A stretch of 64,000 nt of DNA from Cylindrobasidium torrendii FP15055 ss-10 (GCA_000934385.1 KN880460.1:104163-168162); one strand, 5' to 3'. Shown: positions 1 to 10,953, counted from the first letter of the stretch. Notes: generated by a model from the sequence alone, not told the origin. Translations and numbers: made by a program.

Positions 1-363
1 GCTGTCATCGACGTTGCGCGCGACCAGCAGGGTTTGTCCGACAACACTGGACTTTGGAACGAGGAAGGCTCAAGGCCAGTTGAACCCCCTCGGCGCGCAA
101 GAACGTACAAAGAGTTGCTGGAGGAGCGCAGAAATGCACCCAAGGATGTGGACGCACAGGCTGAACTGGACGGTACGACTGTGACCGCCAAGACGTTCTT
201 TGCACCAGCGGTGACAGAACAGGCTGCCATAGAAGCATTGAAGGAGAAGTTGGAAGCGGAGCCTGCTGCCCCCGAGCCTGTGTCCACCAAGACTCCAGAG
301 CCTTCCATAACACCCGATACATTCTTCGCCCGCCCATCCAAACCCACGGAACCCAAGAATTAG
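1..363 (+). CDS. 3' end of an unidentified gene (C-terminal fragment)
   Basis: The reading frame is open from base 1 and ends at TAG 361-363, so only about the last 120 residues are present and the start lies outside the window. I do not recognise the family. The visible part is hydrophilic and probably disordered. It has a basic stretch (PPRRARTYKELLEERR), then an Ala/Glu/Pro/Thr-rich tail containing two similar TFFAxP-type motifs, TAKTFFAPAV and PDTFFARPSK. There is no membrane segment and no cysteine. The coding frame is supported by its unbroken length to the window edge and by plausible codon use. The antisense ORF over the same bases has low-complexity content and is taken as a shadow. 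Confidence 0.6.
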   Translation, partial: AVIDVARDQQGLSDNTGLWNEEGSRPVEPPRRARTYKELLEERRNAPKDVDAQAELDGTTVTAKTFFAPAVTEQAAIEALKEKLEAEPAAPEPVSTKTPEPSITPDTFFARPSKPTEPKN

Positions 364-1090
364 GGCGCGGCGTCGTCAAAATTACTGCTACCGCTTACAC
401 CTGTATTTATCCACGTCTAATGATTGCTTGGCTGTTCAGTGAACTACGACACTCGGCACTTCCAACTTGATTGCATGCAGGGGACAACGCATGAACTCCC
501 TCCAGAGCTCAAACTGACAAGCTGGGTGCAAAGCCTTTTTCCAACTTGCCCTCAACATTTGCGATGCACTCCCCATATCGGCAGTAGCCATCTTGAGATG
601 CTTCATTGTGACGCGAAGTTACTGCCCTATTCATTGTCCTGTTGACAATCACAGGGCGAAGAAAAACGGAGATGTTGGCTATCCTTTTGAAGATCAGCAA
701 CTACGCATGCTGGACTGCTGACTTATTGTGGCAGTCTGTAAACAACTACGAAACCTGAACGCAACTGCTGTCCAAAAGGTTTCTTTGCACCTTTCCAGCC
801 ATTATATGCATTCTTGACTCTTACTCGTCGTGTTTGCAATCCACGCCCGTTCCGCTGTGTCCCTCAACATTGAGGCGCCTCTATTGAGCATGTCTAAGGG
901 TGGCCACTTGGTCGGCAAGTACTCAGATGGGCGCAACCTGCGTGATTGAAGCGACCCTCACCATCGATTATTATTGTGTACTACAAATACATTGATACAT
1001 ACATATTCCAGAGCAATTCGAATTACGGTTACGGCAGCACTCAGTGGTGTCTATAGTACATATATATTTCCTTCTTTTCGCCGTAGATCT
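364..1090. other. Intergenic, convergent 3' regions
   Basis: This stretch lies between two convergent genes (upstream fragment on +, phosphopantetheinyl transferase on -). Short ORFs exist on both strands but none has a recognisable motif or a convincing exon structure. I see no RNA gene or repeat. Confidence 0.5.
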
Positions 1091-2283
1091 CTACGCAGCC
1101 AGCTTGGGTATGACCTTGATCATCTGGTCGATGTCCACAAATTGAACCCAGGACTCGAGCTTCCGCTTCTGGTCCTCCCACAGAAAGACAGACTCCTTGC
1201 TGCCTCGGAAGAATGCGCAAGCGCAGATATACTTCTCCTCAACAAGGTTTTCGCCGCGGGCGACGCCAATGTCCACTGTCCATATCCTGAATTCCCAACC
1301 CTGGAGGGGGAAGTTGTCGCCCCACACCTTGTTTTCTGGCACGTTGAATTCGAGACGTGAGTAATCGAAGCCCAAGGGCTGGCCAACAGCGTGGATGTAC
1401 GACTCCTTGAGCGCTAATAGAATAAAGGCACGCTTCAGCGCAGTTTGTTCGCCATCTACCATGGGCACGAGCTTGTCGAATTCACTGGCTGTAAGCTAAG
1501 AACGGTCAGTTAGCGCACAGCAGACTTAGCATGCAGGCAAACCTTGTGACGAATGGATTCGATAAAGGCTAGGACCGGGACGCCGCGAGGCTCAACCGCA
1601 ACCTGCTTGATTCCCAGTCCGATATTGATGACACGCTTCTGCGTGCCCTGGGTCATGGCGATGCCGCACAACGACGGCCCACATTCTATGTGGTATCCTA
1701 TCATTGACCAGAGAAACTTCTCGGGTGGCATTCCATCTTGCATCTAGCAGTACACAACGTCAGCATGGGTAAGGCAGGGAATATTCAAGACGCACCTGCT
1801 CTATCCAATGCTTTCCATTCTGTGTGATGTTGTCGCGCCACTTGGACCGTGGAATGCGGCGGTGGCGCATCATGAGAACCGGAAGTAGCTGTGTAACACA
1901 ATATCCTAGGTGCACTGCATGAGTACATGCCACGGATCACATCTTGCACACTCACTGAAAGAATTGGGATCTTCGGGGTTGTGAGCACCGAGAGGAACAT
2001 GAGGCAGAAACTCTCGGAGAAAGGCATAGCACGCCTCATATTCCTTGAACAATAGTGAGAATTGGGATACACAATAAGGTATGGACACACGCACCTCGAC
2101 AGTATACTCGCGGTTCAGAGATAGCATCCAGATGAGAATCGGAAACTCCGGCGGGCGCGAAACGCTCTGCTGCGCGGGGGGCACGTTCTGCAGCTGGGGT
2201 GGAGCCTGATTGGGGACAGGATTTGGCATTGCCTGACCGAGCATGCCGCCCGGGGGTCCTGGAGGTTGCTGGGGATTGGACAT
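1091..2283 (-). CDS. Sfp-type 4'-phosphopantetheinyl transferase
   Basis: It is predicted to transfer the phosphopantetheine arm of CoA to carrier domains such as alpha-aminoadipate reductase, fatty-acid synthase or PKS/NRPS. The ATG at 2283 opens with a Pro/Gln/Gly-rich leader, then FPILIWMLSLNREYTVE. Introns are visible at about 2094-2044, just after FSE (near 1956), after HWIEQ (near 1800) and after SIRHK (near 1545). The core contains RHRRIPRSKWRDN, then INIGLGIKQVAVEPRGVP, then KLTASEFDKLVP, and the family signature LLALKESYIHAVGQPLGFDY, which corresponds to the (W/L)xxKEAYxKAxG motif. The stop is TAG at 1091. One oddity is that the usual metal-binding GxDxE motif reads GLGIK here, so a canonical Asp is not evident at that site. 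The C-terminal signature makes the family assignment fairly secure; the substrate is unknown. Confidence 0.72.
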
Positions 2284-2472
2284 GACGGCTAGAGTAGACG
2301 AGGGATGTAATAGAGGCGGGTATAATGAGACACTCGAATTTCCAGAAATGAGGCTCAAATTGAGATGGAGGACGTGGTGGTCAAGAGTAAAGAGATGATG
2401 CTGAATGGAACATAAACAAAACGCGATCGGATGCACATCGGGCCGATGCCGTTATACTTGCCTCTTTCCATC

Positions 2473-3574
2473 ATGGCACCCCGTTCAAGGAGTCGTTCTG
2501 TATCACCTGGCCGCCCTCACAAACGTCGGCGAGAGCGTTCGCCGTCGTCAGACTCGGATCTCCTCCCTTACGGGGCTCGCACTATTGCTGAAGACGACTA
2601 CTTCCAGAAGATAGACGAATTCCGCATCTGGCTCAGGAATGAAAAGGACAAAGTCCGTAGACTCAGCAATTGTCACGGGATGACTATTTACAACCCATAA
2701 GTAGTATTTCGACGAGTTGTCCGGAGAAAAATCACGCCAGTGCGTTGTCAACCCTCTTTCACGCGCCAAACTAACATTCCATAGTTATTTCCGCAAATTC
2801 GTAAAGGTATATCAGAGGCGTCGCTGCGTGTCTTCCAATCTCATCATACACATATTTCGTCGAATCCCTGTTAGGCTTGGAATCGCGGCAAGCTGTCCAG
2901 TCAGTCTGCGCGGAGTCCGCAATATTGTGGCTGACCAATCCATTTAGAGAAGCTGTATGCCGGCGTTGATAGCTCTGCTGTACCAACATCATACAAATGG
3001 TCATTCTCCGGCGAAACGTCGAACGACAAGTCATCGTCCAGCCGTTCCCGTCGCGACTCTGCACGCGATGAGGACCGGCCAAGGCATAGTCGTGTCAAGG
3101 GACCCACTCTGCCCTCAGCTTCTGACCTCACCCTCGCGCGGGAGGCAGATGCAGACTTTCGTGATGAAGAGCGCAAATATCAACGCAAGAAAGATAGAAA
3201 AGAGGCGAAGGAGCGCGTTGAGGACATGGTAGGACCCAAAGAGGTCGGTCGCGAAGGCATGATGGAGAAGAAACGTGCTATACGCGAAAGCAACAAGGCT
3301 TTCGGGGAACGAGGGGATGACGGCCTTGAGGCCGACGAATCTACGCTGATGGGTGGAAATGATAGTTTCCAAGCACAGTGAGTATATAATATGCCATTCA
3401 GTTATTCAAGCTAAGGTCTTTAGACTTGCAAAACGGGACAGCGCCAAGAAGCGGTTTCAACAATCGATGGATGAGAAGGACGTTGCCCTCCGGGAGCGTG
3501 CAATACAATTGAGGGACAGAGAAAGTGCGACTTTGTCCATGTTCCAACAAATGGCAAAGGAACGTTTTGGATAA
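2473..3574 (+). CDS. SCI1-like RS-rich nuclear protein
   Basis: I deduce five to six exons from GT-AG joins. The protein starts MAPRSRSRSVSPGRPHKRRR, an Arg/Ser-rich tail typical of splicing-associated proteins. The conserved block follows: EDDYFQKIDEFRIWL, then YFDELSGEKSRHYFRKFVK, then AWNRGKLS. It is assembled across introns near 2652-2709, 2742-2785, 2807-2870 and 2898-2947. This block matches the eukaryotic family that includes plant Style Cell-cycle Inhibitor 1. A long charged region follows (SSSRSRRDSARDE, and a Lys/Glu/Arg-rich coiled stretch around KYQRKKDRKEAKERVEDM). The last exon begins after an intron near 3379-3421 and ends ATLSMFQQMAKERFG before TAA 3572-3574, a terminus that also fits the family. 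The role is inferred to be nuclear and RNA-processing related; the exact function in fungi is not known to me. Confidence 0.72.
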
Positions 3575-4028
3575 TTGCTTGAGGGTATTTACGAACCTCC
3601 AAGTACAATGTAGAGTTCCTGCACTCCAGGTCCTCCAGGGTTCACAATAATGGCAATATCTAAGTTGTCCTGAAATGACACCAACTGGTCCAGTTTCCCC
3701 GTGGGGCAAATCGTCGAATCTGCTTCTCGACTTGAACCTGGAGTATATATTGTCTTGCACAGTGACATTCAACTTCAAGATGTCCATTGCCCATCACATG
3801 CAACGAATAATGACGGTCCGGTACCTGTCTTTGTTTTCCGAGGAGAATTCTGCTCCTCTAATCAAGCTCATGGGTCACCATGTAAAGCTAGATTGTAGCG
3901 TGGTACCCACCCTCGTGAGTATTTACGCCGTCTGACCCCCGGTCGACTGTTCACGGGTATATAAGCATCGACATTCACAATGATGGTCGTCCGGTCTGCG
4001 TCCGGTCATCCTTGCCCTTCCCATCGAG
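3575..4028. other. Intergenic region upstream of cutinase 1
   Basis: It holds the 3' end of the SCI1-like gene and the promoter of cutinase 1. ORFs here are short and unconvincing. A clear TATA box lies near the right end and is listed separately. Confidence 0.5.
3958..3964 (+). promoter_or_regulatory. TATA box of cutinase 1
   Basis: TATATAA lies 65 bp before the cutinase ATG at 4029. A TATA element this close to the start fits an inducible gene encoding a secreted enzyme. It is sequence-based only. Confidence 0.5.
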
Positions 4029-5077
4029 ATGTTCGCCTTCGTAAGTTGCAATGGCCAGTATATTCGTCGCCTTGTCACGCCCTGCAGGCCCTCGCTCCCC
4101 TGCTCGGCACAGTGCTCGCTGCACCTACCGTTATCGAGCGCCGCCAGGACTGCGCTTTGGTGCTACTCGTGCATGCCGCTGGGACATCTGAGGAGGGCTT
4201 TGGTGCCGTTGGGAAACCGCTTGATGAGGGCCTTGCAACGGTGTTTAGTTCGTACACTTCCCAGGCCTTGAACTGTATGTATCCTTCCAAGAGCTGCTGA
4301 GCATACCCTGACGCACACTCAGACTCGAGTAAGCTGATTCCCCAGCTTTAAGAGCGCTGCAGGAGATAACACCCCTTTAGCTTCTGTAGAATACTTCATA
4401 ACTGTTACTGAGGGTGCGAAAACCCTCGCAACGCTCTTGGTTCGTCCAGCCCTTGCTTACCTGTTCACCGCATTTGACAACCTCGGATAGACGTCTCAGT
4501 CCACCTCTTGTCCCGACCAAAAATTCATCCTTAGTGGATATTCCAAGTACGTCTTGACTCGAGCCTGTCTAGTGGACGCACCTGACGAATGGCTCTCTCA
4601 GAGGCGCTATGGTTATCCACAGTACAAAAACTCGTCGAAAGCATGGAAGAGCGCTGAATTTATGTAGACACCAACCTAACGTCCACGGTGCAAAGCTCAG
4701 TGTGCGGGATTGCCGTCTTTGGGGTATGCATCGTTCGACGAAGCCAGACAATCTGCTAACATTACCTGTCAGGACCCGGACGACAAAGCTGGTCTCGGTG
4801 GTATACTTGGTTTGGCTGACAGTAAGACCCGCTCCAAGAGGAAGTGGAGAGCAGTTGCTAATGTTGTATGTTAGAATGGCCTATCGACAACAGCAGCTCG
4901 GTGATTTCGTGCGTAGGCTTTCCGTAGTGGTGGTTGAGGGCACTGAGATTGAACAGGTTTTGCAACGACAATGATATTGTGTGCGATGGTGGACTCAGCG
5001 GCGATGCCCACACTGCATATCCAACAGACGGGTCGGTCGATAAGGCTGTTGAGTTCCTCTCAGGCGTCTGCCCTTGA
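4029..5077 (+). CDS. Cutinase family secreted esterase (copy 1)
   Basis: This is a serine esterase expected to hydrolyse cutin and related polyesters outside the cell. I resolve ten exons: 4029-4040, 4088-4274, 4323-4328, 4381-4439, 4491-4546, 4602-4621, 4668-4723, 4773-4821, 4875-4908 and 4957-5077. Their sum is 600 nt, or 199 residues plus stop. The N-terminus is a signal peptide (MFAFALAPLLGTVLAAP), possibly followed by a short ERR-ending propeptide. The first family cysteine is at QDC (Cys26). The nucleophile elbow GYSKG puts Ser at about 106. The C-terminal block CNDNDIVC gives Asp166 and a disulfide Cys pair, and DAHTAY gives His178. All triad residues are present, so the enzyme should be active. 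Exon 3 is only 6 nt (ACTCGA). The exon structure is almost identical to the copy at 38035-39122. Confidence 0.85.
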
Positions 5078-5254
5078 GGTTGGTGTCGAAGCAATGGGCA
5101 TGCGGCAAGGGAGATGAGGATTGGGTTTATGAAGGCTCTGTAAATGTGCAAGGAAACACTCCAGATGATGGACTTGATTGTGTAACTCTGGAGACATGGT
5201 GCCAATACGGAATGAACCCTTCATGATTGCTCTCTAGTGTACAAAATATGTTGG

Positions 5255-5684
5255 TCATGATGTGGGTCCTTCACTACCGGGCACGAGCTGGGAAGCCTCA
5301 TAAGTCAATGGAGCAGCAGAACCTGGATACCACGCACCATGCAGATATTATTCCCGTTCAACAGTGTCTGCGCCAGTTTTGACGTTTTCAACTCTCCAGT
5401 CGGCAGGCGCTCAAACTCAGTCACGTCCTCCAGAACCATGTCTGCAATGGCGAATCAACATGTGTAACGCGGAAATCGGGCTGTGTACGCACTGACGAAG
5501 TCATCGAAGCCCAACAGTTTTCCCGTGAACTCTCGCTCACTCTTCATGATGACCCAGATGCGCGAGCCGATGCAGCGGTCAATAAGCTCTGCGCAGAGAA
5601 TTAGCCAAGGTATTCGAGTCGTGTATGCGTATCATATAGTGGAGAAATGCGGCACACACCCAAAGGCAGAATTTGAGAGGCCAT
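5255..5684 (-). CDS. LSM5: U6 snRNA-associated Sm-like protein LSm5
   Basis: This is a subunit of the LSm1-7 and LSm2-8 rings that bind decapped mRNA and U6 snRNA. Four short exons on the minus strand give about 86 residues, the normal length. Exon 1 is MASQILPL from the ATG at 5684. Exon 2 begins [18 protein letters not shown] and runs to KLLGFDDFV. Exon 3 has [17 protein letters not shown] (the Sm1/Sm2 region) through LLNGNNICM. The last exon supplies [10 protein letters not shown] and the TGA at 5255-5257. The IWVIMK, GFDDFVNMVL and NGNNICMLVPG stretches are near-invariant in LSm5, so the identity is very secure. Because the exons are small, no single ORF shows the gene; it must be joined across introns. 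Confidence 0.93.
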
Positions 5685-5951
5685 GGCGGGGAGAGGTGAT
5701 GCACGACGCGATCTGAGTTCTGGAAATCCAAATTGCGGGACCTCGGGCCGTCATCTGATGCTGCAAGTCGCGTGAGTGTCTCTATCCTTCACTCCTGCCA
5801 CAACCACCAGCTTCAGGGTCTGTTCGTCAAACACAGCGAATTAGTTGGCTAGCTACCTTGAGGGCGTATTCCTGGTGCGTCCACTACCTGTGGAACTGTG
5901 ACCAACCAAACTGACATTTGCAAGGCTTTAACCAGGTGAAGCAGCACCACT

Positions 5952-7571
5952 ATGCTTGGTCTTAGGCTCGCCGCTCTGGCACTGTCCTCTGCTCTGTGCG
6001 CATCACAAGATATCCCACAACAACCCTTGTTTGGCCCTGTTCCCACGCACACTCCCAGCGAAGCCTTCGAATGGGACCTCACATACCTCAATTCAAGTGA
6101 CTTTCACTCCGCTTATCATCCCTTGCATGAGATTCAGCACTTCTTGGTGCGTGCGGTCCCGCTTATGTTCTTTTTCTGTCTCGTTTGCCCGCTGTTTGCT
6201 TTGCGGCACCAGTCATCCTCATGTCCGGCTATCTTCCTTCCCATTTCATTGCTAATGCCTGCTGACCATCTTGTTTCCGCAGACCCGCCTCACGGAAACG
6301 TTCCCAGTGCGTTTTCTCTTCTTTTCTATCGTCACAAGCACTCATCCTGTCCAAAGAACGCTGCTCAAGAAATAACAATTGGGCGGTCAAGCGAAGGCAG
6401 GGAAATTCGTGGGATCGTTCTCACAGGACGCTGGAAAGCCGCGCGCCGCTTCTGGGATCCAGAAGCCGAAGACGAATGGGAGGATGAGGACGACGAAGAG
6501 CAGGAAGACGTCGAGACCAAAAACGAACCTGAAGACCCGGAAGACATCGTCGAGGAATATGTTTATCGCGAAGCTGACTTGGTTGAGGATGATGACGACG
6601 ACGAGAACGACGAGGACGATAATGAGCCTGAGGTCCGCTACACTTCTCCCCCACCACCCCCCTACCCATTCGAAATGGTCGTGATTGGCGCGCAGCACGC
6701 GCGCGACTGGGTTGCAACATCCACAGCACTCTACATCGCACACGCACTTGCTATCGAGTTCAACGCGACAAACAGCAAGGCATCTGCCAAAGAGTCTGAC
6801 TGGTCTGTCCATATCGTCCCGGCGCCCAACCCAGATGGCTATGTATACACTTGGGAAACCGACCGTTTCTGGTACAAGACCCGCCATCGGTGGGGATCTC
6901 CCGCAGGAGGCAAGGGTGGGAAGAAAATTGAAGGCGATGAGAGTGGTGAATGCATTGGCATTGATATGAATAGGAACTATGGGTACAAATGGAAGAAGGG
7001 TGGGTGCTTCGATGGCTCGGGAGAGCATTGGTATCCTGGAACGCGGCCATTCGAGGCGCCTGAGACGAATGCGATTGCCAACTATGCTGCGAACGTGCCG
7101 TGGTTGGGTAGGAGGGTTTTCCTGGATTTGAGGAGTTATGGACAGATGAGTAAGTCATGGTTTTCCGCCCGCTCCAATTGTACTGATGTCGCCGAAGTTT
7201 CGTCGCCCTTCTCCTACTCATGCAAACGAGTTCCTCGGGATGCAGAAGACCAGCTTGAGGCAGCGCTTGGAGCCTCAAGGGCGCTGACTCAAGTTCATAG
7301 GACGCAGTTCTCTGTTGGCTCGTTGTGTGAATCATTCTATCGTGCGCCAGGGAATGTAGTGGATTGGATGTACAAGAGGGTCAGTCCACCTTTTCCAGGG
7401 TATAATGGGAACTAACGCAGCGTTTTACAGGCGGGTTTTAAGTATACATATGCCATACATCTGCCGGACACTGGGACATTTGGGTATGTTTTGCCAGCAG
7501 ACAGGATTTTGCCTGTGGGAGAGGAGACGCTGGGGATGGTCGAGTACTTTTTGAAATGGGTACAAACGTGA
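5952..7571 (+). CDS. ECM14-like M14 metallocarboxypeptidase homologue, probably inactive
   Basis: This is a secreted protein with an N-terminal signal peptide (MLGLRLAALALSSALCASQ). An M14 carboxypeptidase fold follows, split by introns near 6148-6281, 6311-6356, 7149-7197 and 7380-7430. Recognisable blocks are EITIGRSSEGREIRGI, VVIGAQHARDWVATSTALY, PAPNPDGYVYTWE, GIDMNRNYGYKW and the C-terminal PDTGTFGYVLPADRILPVGEE. The catalytic and zinc residues are degraded. The first zinc motif HxxE reads HARD, the second zinc His is Arg (FLDLRSYGQM), and the catalytic Glu position reads HLPDTG rather than ELRDTG. This matches the fungal ECM14 pseudo-peptidase group, linked in yeast to cell-wall phenotypes. 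A strongly acidic insert of about 65 residues (6463-6660) is in frame and ends in a poly-Pro run. It is expected to be extracellular or secretory-pathway. Confidence 0.85.
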
Positions 7572-7801
7572 GGTTAGTTGATCACAATTATGCGCAGCTC
7601 GGAATGAAAGGCTTCCTTTCTTGTATGCTTCATCTAATGTGCTTCAACTAAACAATGGATCCACTGAATGATGTAATTATTTAATACACTGTCCTTCGAT
7701 CGGTACTACCACCGACTTGATCATCTTTACCACCATCTCTTGACTTCGCGTCCTGCAAGCTACTCCCATCTAGACCACCGGAAAAGAAAATAACACAAAA
7801 A

Positions 7802-8638
7802 ATGAGTGCAAGATTTGAAGCTGCTGCGGCATATCTCGCAAAGCCGTCAACAACATCGAAACCACCTTCAACATCTACAAAGCTTTCGCTCTATGCGCAC
7901 TACAAATACGTGACTTCTTCCCCTCGTCCGACAGCGGCAAGGCCTGGAATGCTAGATTGGACGGGCAGAGCAAAATGGGACGCGTGGGATAATCTAGGGA
8001 AGGAACTAGGTCCGGACGCGAAGGAGACGGCGGAGGAGAGGTATTGTGACCTGGCGAAGCAAAGCGGATGGGAAGAGTCTTCTGAGCCCACAGAAAGCAC
8101 ACCTAGAACTTCGCAACGGAAAGAAGAGGAGGAGGACATTGATCTGGACCGTTTGGATGAAGACGAGGAAGAGCCTGCAATACGAGGCTCCGGGGATGCG
8201 GGGCTGGGGATAAGCGTCTCGACGATGTCTATGGCGGACACCCCATCAAAAGAGTGCGCATCGACTCCGCTTCATGAGGCTGTTGTATCTGGAGACCTTG
8301 AGGTGTTACGAGCAGCGCTGGAGAAACAGGACACTGGTGTGGATGTAGTGGATGGTTTTGTACGTTCCTGCACTGGTGCATATTTGCGACGAGATTTCGG
8401 GCTGAACTCTTTTGCAGGGTTATACTCCGTTACATCTCGCTGTGGACCGTGGGAGTCTTGATGCAGTGAAGTTGTTGCTGGAGAAAGGCGCCAAGGTCGA
8501 CTTGAAGGTGCGTTGTGCATTTATCTCTTGCCTAAAGACACTTAACGCATCTATTAGGACCAGGATGACATGACTCCTCGAGAGATGGCGGAAATACTGG
8601 GACATGAGCAAATCGAGAAGCTATTGGCGTCAAGATGA
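7802..8638 (+). CDS. Acyl-CoA-binding protein with ankyrin repeats (ACBD6-like)
   Basis: The N-terminal ACBP domain covers about residues 1-90: MSARFEAAAAYLAK, then KLSLYAHYKYVTSSPRPTAA, then the acyl-CoA-binding helix RAKWDAWDNLGKELG. A Glu/Asp-rich linker follows (KEEEEDIDLDRLDEDEEEP). At least two ankyrin repeats come next, STPLHEAVVSGDLEVLRAAL and GYTPLHLAVDRGSLDAVKLL, with a final cap MTPREMAEILGHEQIEKLL. Introns lie at about 8359-8418 and 8508-8557, and the stop is TGA 8636-8638. This ACBP plus ankyrin order is that of ACBD6. It probably buffers or delivers long-chain acyl-CoA in the cytosol. The start is the first in-frame ATG and keeps the whole first ACBP helix. Confidence 0.88.
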
Positions 8639-9772
8639 CTTCCTGGGATGTAGCGTTCCTATCAAACTGTCCACTGCGCGGCCACCCTCGTTGGCTGGCG
8701 CTCTTCGTGATTTCGACGGACTTCACTACGATACGCGATGCCAGCGGGCAATGCAGCACAAGGCACTGTGAAGCGCCGCCTTGAACCATATCACATAGAC
8801 CCAGGATCAGCCGGCCTTGCCATATAGGGACCAAAGACAATGAGATGCATATACGTCACGTGCATCTGGAATCAATACAATTATTGTCGACCTCCCATAT
8901 TTTGATGCTCTACGGCGGGGTTGCAGTATTCATAGTCGGTCGTCGCTGTCTCCTGCATGACCCAGTCCAATGCAAGACCCAGGCGCTCTATCTTCATTTC
9001 TTAAACATGACGAACTCTAACAATCAAAGAAATGCCACATCATTCGACGCACCTGCGTATGGGAACGTACAGAACCAAGGCGTCGAGCTCACAGCCTCAT
9101 ACTCGGGGGTCGAGAACTGGCTTTCTTCCCCGAGGCGTGCCCATAAAGTCCGAGTCGTCACGGTGCCACTGTAGTAGCGAGTGCCACTCAGAGCAATAGC
9201 CACACGGAGATCCCGAAGTACCACAATGGTTGCTACGCCTTTCTGTGTCTGACGTAAGTAGCTACAATAGCACTATTCGCTCAACCGTAGCATCTTCGCA
9301 TGCATTGTCCTCAACTGCGCCACCATTGTTTACGATGCACCCGAACCCTTCCCATGCTAGTGTGTGAGCCTGATACTAACAGGTAGACGTCCAAGTCATC
9401 TTTTTGTAGAATACCCACGCACAGTCACGTCCCGCTGAGTATTAGCTACTGCTATTCGTCCTCCATTGTCTATTGTAGATGCGTAGCACATGAAAACGCC
9501 CCGTTTTCTTACCATATTAGGCCCCAACGAGAAGCTCGAGAGTCACTAACCAGGGCACAGTCAATTCATAGTATTCATTGCGGCTCGTCGCTAGTTAGCC
9601 ACTTTTTGTGGCGAAGCCTGGTTTGTGGCTCAAGTCTTGCCTCAGCATGCGGATGAGCTGTCGAGCAGAACTTGAAGAAGCACTGATTGAATCTCAAGGC
9701 TGTACATACATATGATCTCCGGTATAAGTACCTACAGCCTATACAGACCCCTCCCCACTGCCAGCTTTGACG
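8639..9772. other. Long intergenic stretch without an identifiable gene
   Basis: About 1.1 kb separates the ACBP gene and the DUF6699 gene, both on +. ORFs up to 109 codons occur on + (8845-9174) and 66 codons on - (9024-9224), but neither shows a known motif or credible splice partners. No repeat or RNA gene is evident by eye. Confidence 0.4.
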
Positions 9773-10953
9773 ATGTCTCGAGTGTACGCTGCATTCAAGG
9801 ACTTTCCCTCCCTCCCTCTCTTATACACCCATCATAGTTACGACGAGTGGCACTTTAGCGAACAGTATTTTGGGCGCGTCAAATTCTCACGCCAAGTGAG
9901 AGTGAGGCCCGTCGACCAGATGCTTCCCCCGGGGGCTCCGCCTCTAGGCTCCACTTATGAGCGCCTTCGACACGACGCTACGCGCAACACAAACTGGCAC
10001 CTCCGAAGGAATGGCAGGAGAACCCGAGACCATAAACTTCCCCCGGCTGCGATTCCGTTGAGGCAAATTCCACCCATAGTGGATCCTAGTCCTCGAGTGC
10101 GCCCTTCTGAACCGAGAGATCCTACATCTCATGTCCGAACCTCGAATCGACACCAACAGAAACCCTACGGCGAGCCCCGCCAGCAATCTCGAGTCCATCC
10201 GAAGCAAGAGAACTTCCCACGCCACTCGCAGCCTACCGCACAACGACCTGTAGCTCACCCGCATACATCGACCAGGCCCTCAGCGAAACCGGAGCCTCAA
10301 AAGCTCAAGAAGCCAACGCGACAGTCTGAAGCGTCTCGCAGCCAGTGGAACTTGCCGCAGGAGAATCACAAACCGCCACGAACAACTCGGGGGTGTCCAT
10401 ACGAGTTCTTTGCTCGCACCTTACGACGCACCTTCCGGTCGACGTCCAGTGCGTCCCACTCCGTCCAAGTTTTAGCAGAATCCCTAGACTCATCATTTTG
10501 ATACCAGTCAATCCCGCGCTAGGAATCCACTCGAGCGATATCCAGTGGGACATGCGCCAATCCCCAACACTCCAGAATGGCGCACACGTATCAGGCCAAA
10601 TACTCAAACAACCCGCCTTGTCGTCGAAATCCGACTCACCGTCGTGCATGGTCGTCAAGCACGACCTCCTACCCTGGCCGATTCTCGTGCACGCCGACAT
10701 TGAGCACGAGCTGACCGTCGGGGACGTCCTCAAGGCCATATCCGAGAGTCTGCACGCGCATATCGGCACGCGAGACTGGGGCAACCTGAGGATGAGGGAA
10801 GGAACGATGGAGGCGATCGCGCGCGCAGCGCAACGTCGGCGCGCCAGGCCGGAGTCGTACAGGCGGGTCGACGTCCTTGGGAAAGCGTACATGTTTGGTG
10901 GATTAGAGCATGTCAGTGGTACGCACTTTAGGGTCAGGAGCTTTGCGCCATGA
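9773..10953 (+). CDS. DUF6699 domain protein
   Basis: The N-terminal part (ATG 9773) is a basic, Pro/Arg/Gln-rich, probably disordered region of about 240 codons. The C-terminal part is in a different frame and carries a DUF6699-type domain. It has VNPALGIHSSDIQWDMRQSP, then the hydrophobic PWPILVHADIEHELTVGDVL with KAISESLHAHI, then a region ending VDVLGKAYMFGGLEHV and TAG/TGA-proximal RVRSFAP with stop 10951-10953. The two frames need at least one intron; CCAG at about 10510 just before TCAATCCCGCG is the likely acceptor. DUF6699 proteins are numerous in mushroom-forming fungi and have no assigned biochemical role. The long antisense ORF (10305-11075) is treated as a shadow. Confidence 0.68.

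Noticed and set aside
4029..5077. Cutinase 1 as a pseudogene
   Set aside because: At first the frame seems broken after ALNY. Inclusion of the 6-nt exon 4323-4328 restores a full 199-residue protein with all catalytic residues.
6387..7028. 213-codon minus-strand ORF
   Set aside because: Val/Leu/Phe-rich product is the antisense of the acidic insertion and M14 domain; no independent motif.
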